In this document: piece after piece, positions 1 to 7,967 of the stretch
Position numbering within the stretch: position 1 is the stretch's first letter
Layout: each line of letters opens with the position of its first letter
Assembly (NCBI GenBank): GCA_947254705.1
Contig: CAMYCX010000011.1
Coordinates: 1-26,208, forward strand
Origin: an uncultured Veillonellaceae bacterium
GTDB lineage: Bacteria; Bacillota; Negativicutes; Veillonellales; Negativicoccaceae
DNA: 26,208 nucleotides
Reading direction: 5' to 3'
Position numbers and translations under genes: made by a program
Notes under the pieces: generated by a model
Seen by the model: only the letters and a program-made list of their open reading frames with translations
Told to the model about the DNA's origin: nothing
The model's database searches: none

Positions 1-2
1 GT

Positions 3-107
3 ATTACCTTGGCAGTGGTAATAGCAATATTGCTTTTCGGTGGAGTATTTATTCTTTTGGCTGTTATAGGTATGTTTGCCGGATTGATAAAAAAGCTGTT
101 TCGGTAA
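3..107 (+). CDS. C-terminal fragment of a small or membrane-anchored hydrophobic protein (5' end outside window)
   Basis: An open frame enters from the left edge and ends at TAA 105-107. The 34 visible residues are strongly hydrophobic (ITLAVVIAILLFGG, then VFILLAVIGMFAG) and end in a basic tail LIKKLFR. This looks like a C-terminal membrane helix with a positively charged cytoplasmic end. A rho-independent terminator follows directly, so this is the last gene of an upstream transcription unit. The family cannot be named from this fragment. The other two plus frames are worse: frame 1 stops early and frame 2 runs through the terminator. Confidence 0.55.
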   Translation: MTLAVVIAILLFGGVFILLAVIGMFAGLIKKLFR

Positions 108-132
108 AAAGGGAGCTGAGGCTCCTTTTTTT
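106..132 (+). terminator. Rho-independent terminator after the upstream gene
   Basis: GGAGC (112-116) pairs with GCTCC (121-125) around a TGAG loop. An A-run (106-110) precedes it and seven T (126-132) follow, and these can extend the stem. It overlaps the stop codon of the preceding reading frame and separates it from the scpA operon. Confidence 0.85.
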
Positions 133-160
133 ATGAATTTATTCACCGATCGTATATAAT
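131..160 (+). promoter_or_regulatory. Candidate promoter of the scpA operon
   Basis: A perfect -10 box TATAAT lies at 155-160. A weak -35 candidate TTATGA lies at 131-136 with an 18-base spacer. It sits just behind the upstream terminator and about 40 bases before the scpA start. Transcription would begin near 167 and could serve the whole overlapping run up to ispH-rpsA. Confidence 0.5.
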
Positions 161-202
161 AGAAAGAAATAGGGAGAGATAGGAAGAAAGAGAAGTCATG
201 GG

Positions 203-913
203 ATGATGTGGGAAACAGCAGATTATCGAGTAGAGCTGCCGACATTTGACGGCCCTCTGGACTTATTAGTACATTTGGTAAAAAAAAATAAGATTGATAT
301 TGCCGATATTCCGATACATATGATTGTGTTGCAGTACATGGATTATTTAAACCTTGCGAGAGAATCCGACTTGCATTTAGCAACGTCGTTTTTTGAAATG
401 GCGGCGACATTGTTAGCGATTAAGGCCGCAATGCTATTACCGCGTGCAGCTGACATGGAGGAGGATGATCCGAGAGAAGCGTTGGCCGCACAAATTCGTG
501 CACACGAGGATATCCTTCGCTTGAAAAATGAAATTTCCTATTGTTTGGAGGCAAATGAGAATTTTTTGGAACGAACACCGACCTTATTGCGTTCTACGCA
601 AGTGCAGGGAGGAATTTCTGCTTTGCGTCTGCAATTGATATGGCAACGTTTGACGGAGATGAAAGATAAGAAAATTGATGCTCATATCATGAAGGCAGAT
701 CCTGTTTCGACACTGGAGGTTGAAATGGATTTGCGGATCAGATTGCGGTCCGGGCGTGTGAATGTATTGAAATATTTATCGTCATTATCACATAAGCTGT
801 ACCGCATTACCGCTTTTTTGGTGCTCTTAGAGCGAGTGCGTCAACAACGGATTTTATTGTATGAAGATCGTATGGAATTGTATATGGAAGGCAGTTATGA
901 ATATATCAATTAA
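203..913 (+). CDS. scpA: Segregation and condensation protein ScpA
   Basis: ScpA is the kleisin subunit of the bacterial SMC-ScpAB condensin. It bridges the SMC heads and binds a ScpB dimer, and it acts on the nucleoid in chromosome segregation. The 236-residue product has the family's usual size and its hallmark N-terminus (VELPTFDGPLDLLVHLVKKN, residues 10-29). The helical middle and a C-terminal winged-helix-like end (KLYRITAFLVLLERVRQ) also fit. Two adjacent ATG codons (203 and 206) are possible starts; the purine-rich stretch upstream does not discriminate between them. The 3' end overlaps the scpB start by 17 bases, as expected for two partners made in fixed proportion. Identification is firm, the exact start less so. 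Confidence 0.95.
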   Translation: MMWETADYRVELPTFDGPLDLLVHLVKKNKIDIADIPIHMIVLQYMDYLNLARESDLHLATSFFEMAATLLAIKAAMLLPRAADMEEDDPREALAAQIRAHEDILRLKNEISYCLEANENFLERTPTLLRSTQVQGGISALRLQLIWQRLTEMKDKKIDAHIMKADPVSTLEVEMDLRIRLRSGRVNVLKYLSSLSHKLYRITAFLVLLERVRQQRILLYEDRMELYMEGSYEYIN

Positions 914-1418
914 GGATGAACAATTAGCTCTGATGGAAGCATTGTTGTTTGTTGCCGGCGAACCGATCACATTAGCAACGGCGGCACAAGTCGTCATGGT
1001 TACGGAAGAGACGGCCGAACAGATTTTACAAACATTACAGGCGCGACATACAAATGATCCGACATGCGGTATGGAAGTAAGAAACATCGACGGAGGTTGG
1101 CAACTGTGTACCAAGTCGCTATACGGGAAACGTTTGAAAGATGTATATGCCCCGGCATTGCCTCTCAGCAATGCCGCGCTGGAAACATTGGCAGTGGTGG
1201 CATATCAGGGACCGGTGACACGCGCACAAATTGAGCAGTTGCGAGGTGTGGGCAGTGAGCGCTCCATTGCGACGTTATTGGAGCGAGAATTAATTATGGA
1301 ATCAGGTCGGGCAGAACTTCCCGGGCGGCCAATTCTATATAATGTTACTCCGTTGTTTAGACGGAAAACGGATTGGGACAAGATACGGCTCGACGTAGAT
1401 GGGGAGAAGAAAGGGTAA
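897..1418 (+). CDS. scpB: Segregation and condensation protein ScpB
   Basis: ScpB is the winged-helix dimer that binds ScpA in the SMC condensin. The start is placed at ATG 897 because GGAAGG lies a few bases upstream and the protein then begins MNISIKDEQLALMEALLFVA, as is typical of the family. An in-frame ATG at 861 would extend it 12 residues deep into scpA without a good ribosome site. The 173-residue product carries the recognisable segments ALLFVAGEPI (N-terminal wing domain), ALETLAVVAYQGPVTRAQIE (second wing domain, about residues 98-117) and GRPILYNVT near the C-terminus. It overlaps scpA by 17 bases and ends 3 bases before rluB. Confidence 0.95.
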   Translation: MNISIKDEQLALMEALLFVAGEPITLATAAQVVMVTEETAEQILQTLQARHTNDPTCGMEVRNIDGGWQLCTKSLYGKRLKDVYAPALPLSNAALETLAVVAYQGPVTRAQIEQLRGVGSERSIATLLERELIMESGRAELPGRPILYNVTPLFRRKTDWDKIRLDVDGEKKG

Positions 1419-1421
1419 TTC

Positions 1422-2147
1422 ATGAAGGAACGAATACAGAAACTCATTAGTGCAGCCGGAGTGGCTTCACGACGTAAAGCGGAAGAATGGATTGCTGAAG
1501 GGCGTGTGCGGGTTAACGGTAAAGTGGTTACTGAGCTGGGGAGCAAAGCCGATCCACGAAGGGATACGATCACTGTTGACGGTAAACCGTTGATTATGCC
1601 GGAGCCGGCCTATTATTTGCTAAATAAACCCAAAGGTGTTGTTACAACGCTTTCCGATCCTCAACACAGGCGTACGATTATAGATTATCTGCGAGGAGTT
1701 CGCGAACGGGTATATCCGATAGGTCGTTTGGATTTGAATACAGAAGGCTTGCTTTTACTGACCAATGATGGCACATTAACGCATGGACTGGAGCACCCGT
1801 CATCCGAGGTGGAGAAAGAATATGAAATCCGAATTAAGTCACCTGTTGGCGATCGGATTTTACAGGCATTTCGCGACGGAATTGCATTAACCGACGGCAT
1901 GACCGCTCCTGCTGAAGTGGAAACAGCGGGATTTGATCATAAGACGGGAATAACGACAATTTATATGACAATTCATGAGGGACGAAATCGTCAAATTCGT
2001 AGGATGTGTGAATATTTCGGACTGCGAGTACATAATCTGAAACGTATTCGTTATGCGGATTTAACTTTACAAGGGGTTAAACGAGGTAGTTATCGAAAGT
2101 TAACACCTAATGAGGTGGAGGCGTTATATGAGTGTATCCGCGCATAA
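1422..2147 (+). CDS. rluB: 23S rRNA pseudouridine synthase, RsuA/RluB family
   Basis: The enzyme isomerises a uridine to pseudouridine in ribosomal RNA; RluB members modify the 23S rRNA peptidyl-transferase region. The N-terminal S4 RNA-binding domain covers about residues 3-50 (RIQKLISAAGVASRRKAEEW). The catalytic motif GRLDLNTEGLLLLTNDG starts at residue 101, and Asp104 is the expected nucleophile. The C-terminal EGRNRQIRRMCE motif is also present. Length is 241 residues, normal for RluB/RsuA. In Firmicutes this gene typically follows scpB. The last 20 bases overlap the next gene. Assignment to RluB rather than RsuA or RluE rests on context and family resemblance. Confidence 0.92.
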   Translation: MKERIQKLISAAGVASRRKAEEWIAEGRVRVNGKVVTELGSKADPRRDTITVDGKPLIMPEPAYYLLNKPKGVVTTLSDPQHRRTIIDYLRGVRERVYPIGRLDLNTEGLLLLTNDGTLTHGLEHPSSEVEKEYEIRIKSPVGDRILQAFRDGIALTDGMTAPAEVETAGFDHKTGITTIYMTIHEGRNRQIRRMCEYFGLRVHNLKRIRYADLTLQGVKRGSYRKLTPNEVEALYECIRA

Positions 2148-3405
2148 AACGGTATTAGTTATAGGCGGAGGCGCTGCGGGGCAAATGGCTGCATGGGCGG
2201 CAGCGAAACAGGGAGCGCGGGTAACCGTGCTGGAAAAGATGCCTCAAACCGGATTGAAGATGGGATTGACGGGGAAAGGGCGTTGTAATATTACGAACAT
2301 TCGCCCGATTGATGAATTTATTGCGGAAACACCAGGGAACGGTAAATTTTTGTATGGCGCATATCGCCGTTTTTCCAATCAGGATATGTTGCAATGGCTG
2401 CAAGATAACAAGTTGGAGACGAAGGTTGAACGAGGGGGAAGAGTGTTCCCTGAGAGTGACTCTGCACAAGATGTACGTGCGTTTTTTCGTGAGCAACTGC
2501 AAAAAGCAGGTGTGACAGTAAAGACTGATCATGCAGTGACATGTATCCAATGCATAGAGCAAGGATTTACTGTAAAAACAAAAAGCGGATCATCTTATAT
2601 AGCGGAGGCAGTTATCATTGCAACCGGTGGGGGTTCATATCCGCAAACCGGTTCGGACGGGAGCGGTTGGAAACTGGCAAAACAACTGGGGCATCGTATT
2701 GTGTCGCCACATGGGGCGTTGGTCCCGTTAGTTTGCGATGGGAGTATGGCAGCCTCTATGCAAGGGCTATCTTTACGACATGTGGAGTTGACCTTGGAAG
2801 TAAACGGAAAGCGCGTACAAACACTTCGAGGAGAAATGATGTTTACCCATTTTGGTTTGTCGGGACCGATTGTATTGTCGTTGAGTGCTTGTGCAGCGGA
2901 GGCATTGCAAGCAGGACAACAGGTGCGCATGTTTCTTGATTTGAAGCCCGCTTTGTCTGCAGAACAATTAACGCAACGAATACAGCGTGATATGGAAAAA
3001 CATCATCGAAAAACAATGCGTAATGCATTGCAGAATCTGGTACCTCAGAAAATGATTATGCCCCTGCTGACAACGGCGGCAGTTTCTCCAGAACGCTTAG
3101 CCGCAGAGTTGACAAAAGCGGAACGTGAGGCATTGGTCTCAACGTGTAAGGGGTGGGTGTTTCCTATTCGTGCAACACGACCGTTACGCGAGGCAATTGT
3201 GACAGCAGGTGGCGTTTGCACCAAAGAGATACGGGCCAATACGATGGAATCAAAATTACATCGGGGACTCTTTTTTGCAGGAGAAGTATTAGATATTCAT
3301 GCTAATACGGGCGGATACAATTTACAGGCAGCATTTTCTACTGGATTTGTTGCCGGAAGTGAAGCAGGAAGGCGGAGCAATGAAACCTATTGCCATAGCA
3401 ATTGA
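2128..3405 (+). CDS. HI0933/YhiN-family FAD-dependent oxidoreductase (BaiN-like flavoprotein)
   Basis: This is a flavoprotein of the HI0933/YhiN family (often annotated as aminoacetone oxidase family FAD-binding enzyme). The physiological substrate is not established for most members. The N-terminal Rossmann motif VIGGGAAGQMAAWAAAKQGA and the family signature TGLKMGLTGKGRCNITN bind FAD. The C-terminal FAD segment GLFFAGEVLDIHANTGGYNL is also clear. The start is set at ATG 2128 because AGGTGGAGG lies 7-15 bases upstream; the in-frame ATG at 2110 overlaps that ribosome site. The resulting 425 residues fit the family. It overlaps rluB by 20 bases and cmk by 26 bases, so it is translated as part of the operon. 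Confidence 0.88.
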   Translation: MSVSAHKTVLVIGGGAAGQMAAWAAAKQGARVTVLEKMPQTGLKMGLTGKGRCNITNIRPIDEFIAETPGNGKFLYGAYRRFSNQDMLQWLQDNKLETKVERGGRVFPESDSAQDVRAFFREQLQKAGVTVKTDHAVTCIQCIEQGFTVKTKSGSSYIAEAVIIATGGGSYPQTGSDGSGWKLAKQLGHRIVSPHGALVPLVCDGSMAASMQGLSLRHVELTLEVNGKRVQTLRGEMMFTHFGLSGPIVLSLSACAAEALQAGQQVRMFLDLKPALSAEQLTQRIQRDMEKHHRKTMRNALQNLVPQKMIMPLLTTAAVSPERLAAELTKAEREALVSTCKGWVFPIRATRPLREAIVTAGGVCTKEIRANTMESKLHRGLFFAGEVLDIHANTGGYNLQAAFSTGFVAGSEAGRRSNETYCHSN

Positions 3406-4054
3406 TGGGCCGGCCGGTGCCGGTAAAAGCACTGTTGCCAGAGCGCTAGCAAAACGTTTAGGCTATGTATATATAGATACAGGAGCCATGTATCGTGCGG
3501 TAACATATTATTTACAGCAAAAGAATGTTCCGATTGGTGATGAGGATAAGGTCGGTCAGTCTATTCAAAATTTACAGATTCGGATTAACGGAGAAAACGT
3601 GATTGTGAACGGTGTTGATGTGACGGCATGGTTGCGTACGGAAAAGGTTTCTGCCGTAGTATCTACCGTTGCCGCATATCCGGTTGTACGCGAATTGCTG
3701 GTGAAAGAGCAGCGAACGATGGCACAAGCGGGAGGGGTTGTAATGGACGGTCGCGACATCGGGACCATCGTTTTGCCACATGCGGATCTAAAGGTATTCC
3801 TTACGGCATCGGTTCAGGTTCGCGCACAACGTCGTTGGTTACAAAACCGACATATGGGAATAGAAAGTCAAATGACACAAGTAGAATTGGAGAGGGCGAT
3901 TCGGCAGCGTGATCAAAAAGACAGCGAACGTGCAGTGTCGCCACTTCGGCAAGCAAGCGACGCCCGATTACTTGATAATAGCGATCTCACGACAGAAGAA
4001 ACCGTCGTTAAAATTGCCAATTGGGCGAAACAGGTGATGCACTATGTTTCTTAA
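3380..4054 (+). CDS. cmk: Cytidylate kinase
   Basis: CMP kinase transfers phosphate from ATP to CMP or dCMP in the cytoplasm, recycling CMP released by phospholipid and RNA metabolism. The start at ATG 3380 is supported by AGGAAGGCGGAG upstream and by the normal family N-terminus MKPIAIAIDGPAGAGKST, with the P-loop at residues 10-18. YIDTGAMYRAVTYY and the signature VMDGRDIGT follow, and RQRDQKDSER is the lid region. Length is 224 residues. The gene overlaps the preceding flavoprotein gene by 26 bases and plsC by 11. Position near an S1-encoding gene is conserved widely (cmk-rpsA in E. coli). Confidence 0.96.
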   Translation: MKPIAIAIDGPAGAGKSTVARALAKRLGYVYIDTGAMYRAVTYYLQQKNVPIGDEDKVGQSIQNLQIRINGENVIVNGVDVTAWLRTEKVSAVVSTVAAYPVVRELLVKEQRTMAQAGGVVMDGRDIGTIVLPHADLKVFLTASVQVRAQRRWLQNRHMGIESQMTQVELERAIRQRDQKDSERAVSPLRQASDARLLDNSDLTTEETVVKIANWAKQVMHYVS

Positions 4055-4637
4055 ATTTGTAAAAACAATATTTGAATGGATCACGTTTCGCTGCTTTGGC
4101 ACAAAGATATACGGAATAGAAAATATCCCGATACAAGGTGCAGGAATTTTGGCATCGAATCATAGTAGCAATTGGGACCCTGTATTGATCGGTGGCATGA
4201 TTCCGAGAATGGTTTACTTTATTGCAAAAGAAGAACTGTTTAAAAACTACTTTCTTGGGAAGATTTGTCGGGCGTTAGGAGCGTTCCCGGTACAGAGGGG
4301 AAGTGTAGACCGAAGAGCAATGAAACAGGCTTTTACGATACTGAAACGCGGAGATTTGTTAGGAATTTTCCCGGAGGGAACGAGAGTTCGCGGTAATCGA
4401 ATCGGTCGCTTTCATAACGGTATGGCGTCATTAGCTGCACGAATCGGTGTGCCGATTATACCGATGACAATTATTGGTTCGGACCATCCGATGGAAGGTG
4501 GTGGGCCTATAATTGTAATTGGCAAGCCGGTGCAAATAAAGCGGCAAGAAGCTACCAAACAAATGATTAGAGAAACTAATGATTTGATTAGAAAAGAAAT
4601 GGAAAATGCGATTAAAATGTATGGAGAACGTACCTAA
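4044..4637 (+). CDS. plsC: 1-acyl-sn-glycerol-3-phosphate acyltransferase
   Basis: PlsC acylates lysophosphatidic acid to phosphatidic acid at the inner membrane face. The catalytic HX4D motif is NHSSNWDP with His40 and Asp45. The substrate-binding FPEGTR motif is at residues 109-114. A hydrophobic, aromatic N-terminus (MFLKFVKTIFEW) can associate with the membrane. The 197-residue size is that of the short Firmicutes PlsC. It starts inside the end of cmk and its stop TAA shares one base with the ATG of the following gene. PlsY and GpsA, which make the lysophosphatidate precursor, are encoded 3-5 kb downstream. Confidence 0.94.
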   Translation: MFLKFVKTIFEWITFRCFGTKIYGIENIPIQGAGILASNHSSNWDPVLIGGMIPRMVYFIAKEELFKNYFLGKICRALGAFPVQRGSVDRRAMKQAFTILKRGDLLGIFPEGTRVRGNRIGRFHNGMASLAARIGVPIIPMTIIGSDHPMEGGGPIIVIGKPVQIKRQEATKQMIRETNDLIRKEMENAIKMYGERT

Positions 4638-6538
4638 TGAAGATCATCTTAGCATCAAAATTTGGGTTTTGTTATGGCGTAAAGCGTGCTATTCAAATTG
4701 CTGAAAATGCTTACAGTATGGGGAGTAATACGGTCACTCTTGGGCCTCTTATTCATAATCCGCAAATGGTGAATCACCTTGCTGAGCGAGGAGTCGGATA
4801 TGTAGATGATATTGAAGATATCGACAGCGGTACGGTTATTATCCGTTCGCACGGAGTCGGTCCAACGTGTTATAATAGAGCAGATGAAAAAAAACTAAAG
4901 ATTATCGATGCAACATGCCCGTTTGTGTTACGTGCACAACAAGACGCTCATCGTTTGATTGCAGCGGGGAAAAAAGTAATTATTTTTGGAGAAAAAAATC
5001 ACCCTGAGGTTCGGAGTATCTCCGAATGGGCAATGGGGAAAGCAATAGTGGCTGAATCACCCGAGGATTTGCAAGATCTTTCGCCAATGGATGAAGTCAG
5101 TATTGTTTCTCAAACAACGTTTTCGGAAGAGACTTTCCAGCAGATGTTGGGACTAGTATCCGAAAGAGCAAAAAAAGTGGATGTACATAAGACGATATGC
5201 AATGCGACAGCTGAGCGCCAAAAGGCTGCCAAGTTGTTGGCTGATGAGGTCGATGTAATGATTGTGGTGGGAGGGAAAAATAGCGGCAATACACGCCGTT
5301 TAGCAGAGATATCATCCCGGACAGGGACGGTAACTCACCATATCGAAACAGCGTCCGAGTTGCAGATTTCGTGGTTTCGTTCTGATATGAATGTCGGCGT
5401 TACGGCAGGAGCGTCCACCCCGGATTGGATAATCGAGGAGGTATTGGAAGTAATGGAAGAAATGAGCAAATACTTGGAAGAAATGGAAATGAGCGAGTTC
5501 CACAAAGGAAGTGTGGTGGAAGGCACAGTTGTCGAAGTCAATGATGATGAGGCACAGGTGTCGTTCGGGTATAAAACCGAGGCGGTTTTGCCGGCGCGCG
5601 AGTATTCATTTCCGGCCCCGAAATCCATGAAGGATGTGTTGGCAGTAGGCGATACGATTAGCGCCCAAATTATGAATGCCGTGAAAGAAGACGGAACAAT
5701 TTATATTTCCAAAATTAAACTCGATCGTTTAGCGGATTGGGATATTGTCGAAGAAGCACTGGAAAAGGATGAACCTGTATTGTGTGAAGGCGTGGAAGCG
5801 ATTAAAGCTGGATTATTGGTGCAAATTAAATCGTTGCGTGGATTTATTCCACTCTCGCAGGGGGATTTGCGTTTTGTTCGTTCCTTATCGTTCCTTGTCG
5901 GTACGCAATTTGAAGCAAAAGTATTGGAAGTAAATCGAGGTCAAAATCGATTGGTGCTGAGCCGAAAGGCGGTATTGGAAGAACACCGCGAAGAAGAAAT
6001 GGAACGTATGAAAGAAGCATTTGAGCAACAGCAAGTGCTGACCGGTGTGGTCAAAAAAATCATGCCGTATGGTGCATTTGTGGATGTCAATGGTATTGAG
6101 GGGCTGTTGCATATTTCAGACGTTGCATGGAATAAGATTGATAAAGTGGAAGACGTACTGACGCAAGATGAAGAAGTGCAGGTAAAAATTAAGTCTTTTG
6201 ATGAAGAAAAACAGCGCATTTCTTTTAGTCGCAAGGATACGATGCAAGATCCGTGGATGGAAGTTATCGGAAACCATGAAATAGACGATGTCGTTGTCGG
6301 CAAAGTAGTTAAACTGATGGATTTCGGTGCAATTGTTGAATTGGAAGACGGATTGACGGGGTTGCTTCACATCAGTGAAATGACTAAAGAGCGCAATCGT
6401 AAAGCAAGCGATATTTTGCAGCTGAATGATTCCATCGAAGTGCGTATTATCGGGATTAATCCGGCACGTAAGCGAATCAGTTTCAGCTTGGTAAGTGTGG
6501 ACTCGTCCGCAGAAGACGGAGAAACAGAAAACGAATAA
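4637..6538 (+). CDS. ispH-rpsA: Fusion of 4-hydroxy-3-methylbut-2-enyl diphosphate reductase (IspH) and ribosomal protein S1
   Basis: Residues 1 to about 280 are IspH/LytB, the iron-sulfur enzyme for the last step of the methylerythritol phosphate pathway (HMBPP to IPP and DMAPP). Cluster ligands are visible: Cys12 (FGFCYGV), Cys94 (DATCPFV) and Cys188 (ICNATAERQ). Substrate-site residues His40, His72, His122 and Glu124 are also present. Residues about 288-620 hold four S1 RNA-binding repeats, starting near 290, 380, 468 and 553; repeats 3 and 4 are the most canonical (GAFVDVNGIEGLLHISDVAW, GLTGLLHISEM). There is no stop or frameshift between the halves, and a short acidic helical linker joins them. 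Such fusions are known in Clostridia and Negativicutes. The stop is followed by a terminator. Confidence 0.95.
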   Translation: MKIILASKFGFCYGVKRAIQIAENAYSMGSNTVTLGPLIHNPQMVNHLAERGVGYVDDIEDIDSGTVIIRSHGVGPTCYNRADEKKLKIIDATCPFVLRAQQDAHRLIAAGKKVIIFGEKNHPEVRSISEWAMGKAIVAESPEDLQDLSPMDEVSIVSQTTFSEETFQQMLGLVSERAKKVDVHKTICNATAERQKAAKLLADEVDVMIVVGGKNSGNTRRLAEISSRTGTVTHHIETASELQISWFRSDMNVGVTAGASTPDWIIEEVLEVMEEMSKYLEEMEMSEFHKGSVVEGTVVEVNDDEAQVSFGYKTEAVLPAREYSFPAPKSMKDVLAVGDTISAQIMNAVKEDGTIYISKIKLDRLADWDIVEEALEKDEPVLCEGVEAIKAGLLVQIKSLRGFIPLSQGDLRFVRSLSFLVGTQFEAKVLEVNRGQNRLVLSRKAVLEEHREEEMERMKEAFEQQQVLTGVVKKIMPYGAFVDVNGIEGLLHISDVAWNKIDKVEDVLTQDEEVQVKIKSFDEEKQRISFSRKDTMQDPWMEVIGNHEIDDVVVGKVVKLMDFGAIVELEDGLTGLLHISEMTKERNRKASDILQLNDSIEVRIIGINPARKRISFSLVSVDSSAEDGETENE

Positions 6539-6585
6539 GAATCTGCCGAGAAGGTAGTACAAGTATGGTATACAAGTTATGAATG

Positions 6586-6621
6586 AATGCGGGAGATGAC
6601 AGTTTGATTTCCCGCATTTTT
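6586..6621 (+). terminator. Rho-independent terminator between ispH-rpsA and der
   Basis: A perfect 9-base stem, AATGCGGGA (6586-6594) with TCCCGCATT (6610-6618), encloses a 15-base loop and ends in a T-run (6617-6621). It closes the scpA-to-ispH operon. It also lies only 17 bases before the der start, so der expression must come through it or from a promoter overlapping it. Confidence 0.8.
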
Positions 6622-6638
6622 CGTTTAGTGGAGTGAGA

Positions 6639-7967
6639 ATGGATAAACCGTTAGTGGCAGTTGTCGGCAGACCTAATGTAGGCAAATCGACATTATTTAA
6701 TGCCATTGTAAATAAACGTATTTCAATTGTTGAGGACTTGCCTGGCGTAACCAGAGACAGGATTTATTTTGATGCGCAGTGGTTACAATATCATTTTACA
6801 TTGATTGATACCGGTGGAATTGAGTTTTTGGCAGATAGCACCAATCATATTGCGATTAGTACGAAAGCTCAGGCACAATTGGCCATCATGGAGGCGGATG
6901 TCATTATTTTCGTATGTGACGGGCGTACCGGTGTGACGAGCGATGATGAACAAGTCGCGCGATTATTGCGTGGCGCCGGTAAGCCGGTCATACTGGCGGT
7001 TAATAAAGTAGACAGTCCGGCGCAGGAAACGAATGTGTATGAATTTTACTCATTAGGATTAGGAGATCCGCATGCCATTTCTGCGAGCAATTTCTTAGGG
7101 TTGGGAGATTTGTTGGATGCAGTGGCCGAAGAGTTTACAAAAATTGTTACAGAAAATGAATCAGATGAACGTATACATGTGTCATTGGTTGGACGCCCCA
7201 ATGTGGGAAAATCATCATTAACAAATGCGCTGTTGGGTGAAGAGCGGGTTATTGTCAGTGATGTTCCCGGAACGACAAGGGACTCGATTGACACGGTTTG
7301 GCGCTACCACGGTGAAGAAATGGTATTAATCGATACGGCGGGGATGCGGCGAAAAGCAAAGGTGGATTTACCTGTGGAGCATTACAGCGTGATTCGTTCT
7401 TTGCGGGCAATTGATCGTTCGGATGTGGTCGTATTGGTGTTAGACGCAGCTGATGGCGTGACGGAACAAGATACGAAAATTGCGGGGTATGCGCATGAGT
7501 CTGGAAAAGGCATGATTATTCTTGTTAACAAATGGGATTTGATTGAAAAAGACAGCAAGACAACGGAAACTTATGCGCAGGTTCTACGGGATAGATTAGC
7601 GTTTTTGCAGTATGCGCCTATTTTATTCGTTTCCGCATTGACAAAGCAACGTGTGCATCGTCTAGGAGAATTAATTAAGTATGTTGCAGAGCAACAAAAC
7701 ATGAGGGTGCCGACCGGTGTCTTAAATGAGCTTTTGGCAGACGCAAAGCTAATCAATCCGCCACCAATGAAAAACGGCAAAAAAGTCAATTTGTACTATA
7801 TGACACAGGTTTCCATCAAGCCGCCCACATTTGTACTATTTGTCAATCAAGCGGAGTGGGTCCATTTCTCTTACGTTCGATTTTTAGAAAATCGTTTGCG
7901 CGAATCGTTCGGTTTTGAGGGAAGCCCGATCCGTCTGGTTCTTCGTGGGAAAAAGGATGAGGCCTAA
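6639..7967 (+). CDS. der: Ribosome biogenesis GTPase Der (EngA)
   Basis: Der is the double-GTPase needed for 50S subunit assembly. Domain 1 shows G1 GRPNVGKST (residues 10-18), DTGG (57-60) and NKVD (122-125). Domain 2 shows G1 GRPNVGKSS (185-193), PGTTRD, DTAG (232-235) and NKWD (297-300). The C-terminal KH-like domain ends in FGFEGSPIRLVLRGKK. The ATG at 6639 is preferred to an in-frame GTG at 6633, because GTGGAG (6628-6633) is then well spaced as ribosome site. The 442 residues match the family. The stop TAA shares one base with the plsY start, so the two are coupled. Confidence 0.97.
   Translation: MDKPLVAVVGRPNVGKSTLFNAIVNKRISIVEDLPGVTRDRIYFDAQWLQYHFTLIDTGGIEFLADSTNHIAISTKAQAQLAIMEADVIIFVCDGRTGVTSDDEQVARLLRGAGKPVILAVNKVDSPAQETNVYEFYSLGLGDPHAISASNFLGLGDLLDAVAEEFTKIVTENESDERIHVSLVGRPNVGKSSLTNALLGEERVIVSDVPGTTRDSIDTVWRYHGEEMVLIDTAGMRRKAKVDLPVEHYSVIRSLRAIDRSDVVVLVLDAADGVTEQDTKIAGYAHESGKGMIILVNKWDLIEKDSKTTETYAQVLRDRLAFLQYAPILFVSALTKQRVHRLGELIKYVAEQQNMRVPTGVLNELLADAKLINPPPMKNGKKVNLYYMTQVSIKPPTFVLFVNQAEWVHFSYVRFLENRLRESFGFEGSPIRLVLRGKKDEA

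Noticed and set aside
2541..2939. Plus-strand open frame of 132 codons inside the HI0933-type flavoprotein gene
   Set aside because: It lies entirely in another frame of a full-length conserved gene and has no ribosome site or motif.
6116..6706. Minus-strand open frame of 196 codons over the end of ispH-rpsA and the start of der
   Set aside because: It is antisense to conserved S1 repeats and the Der P-loop, and its translation has no recognisable domain.
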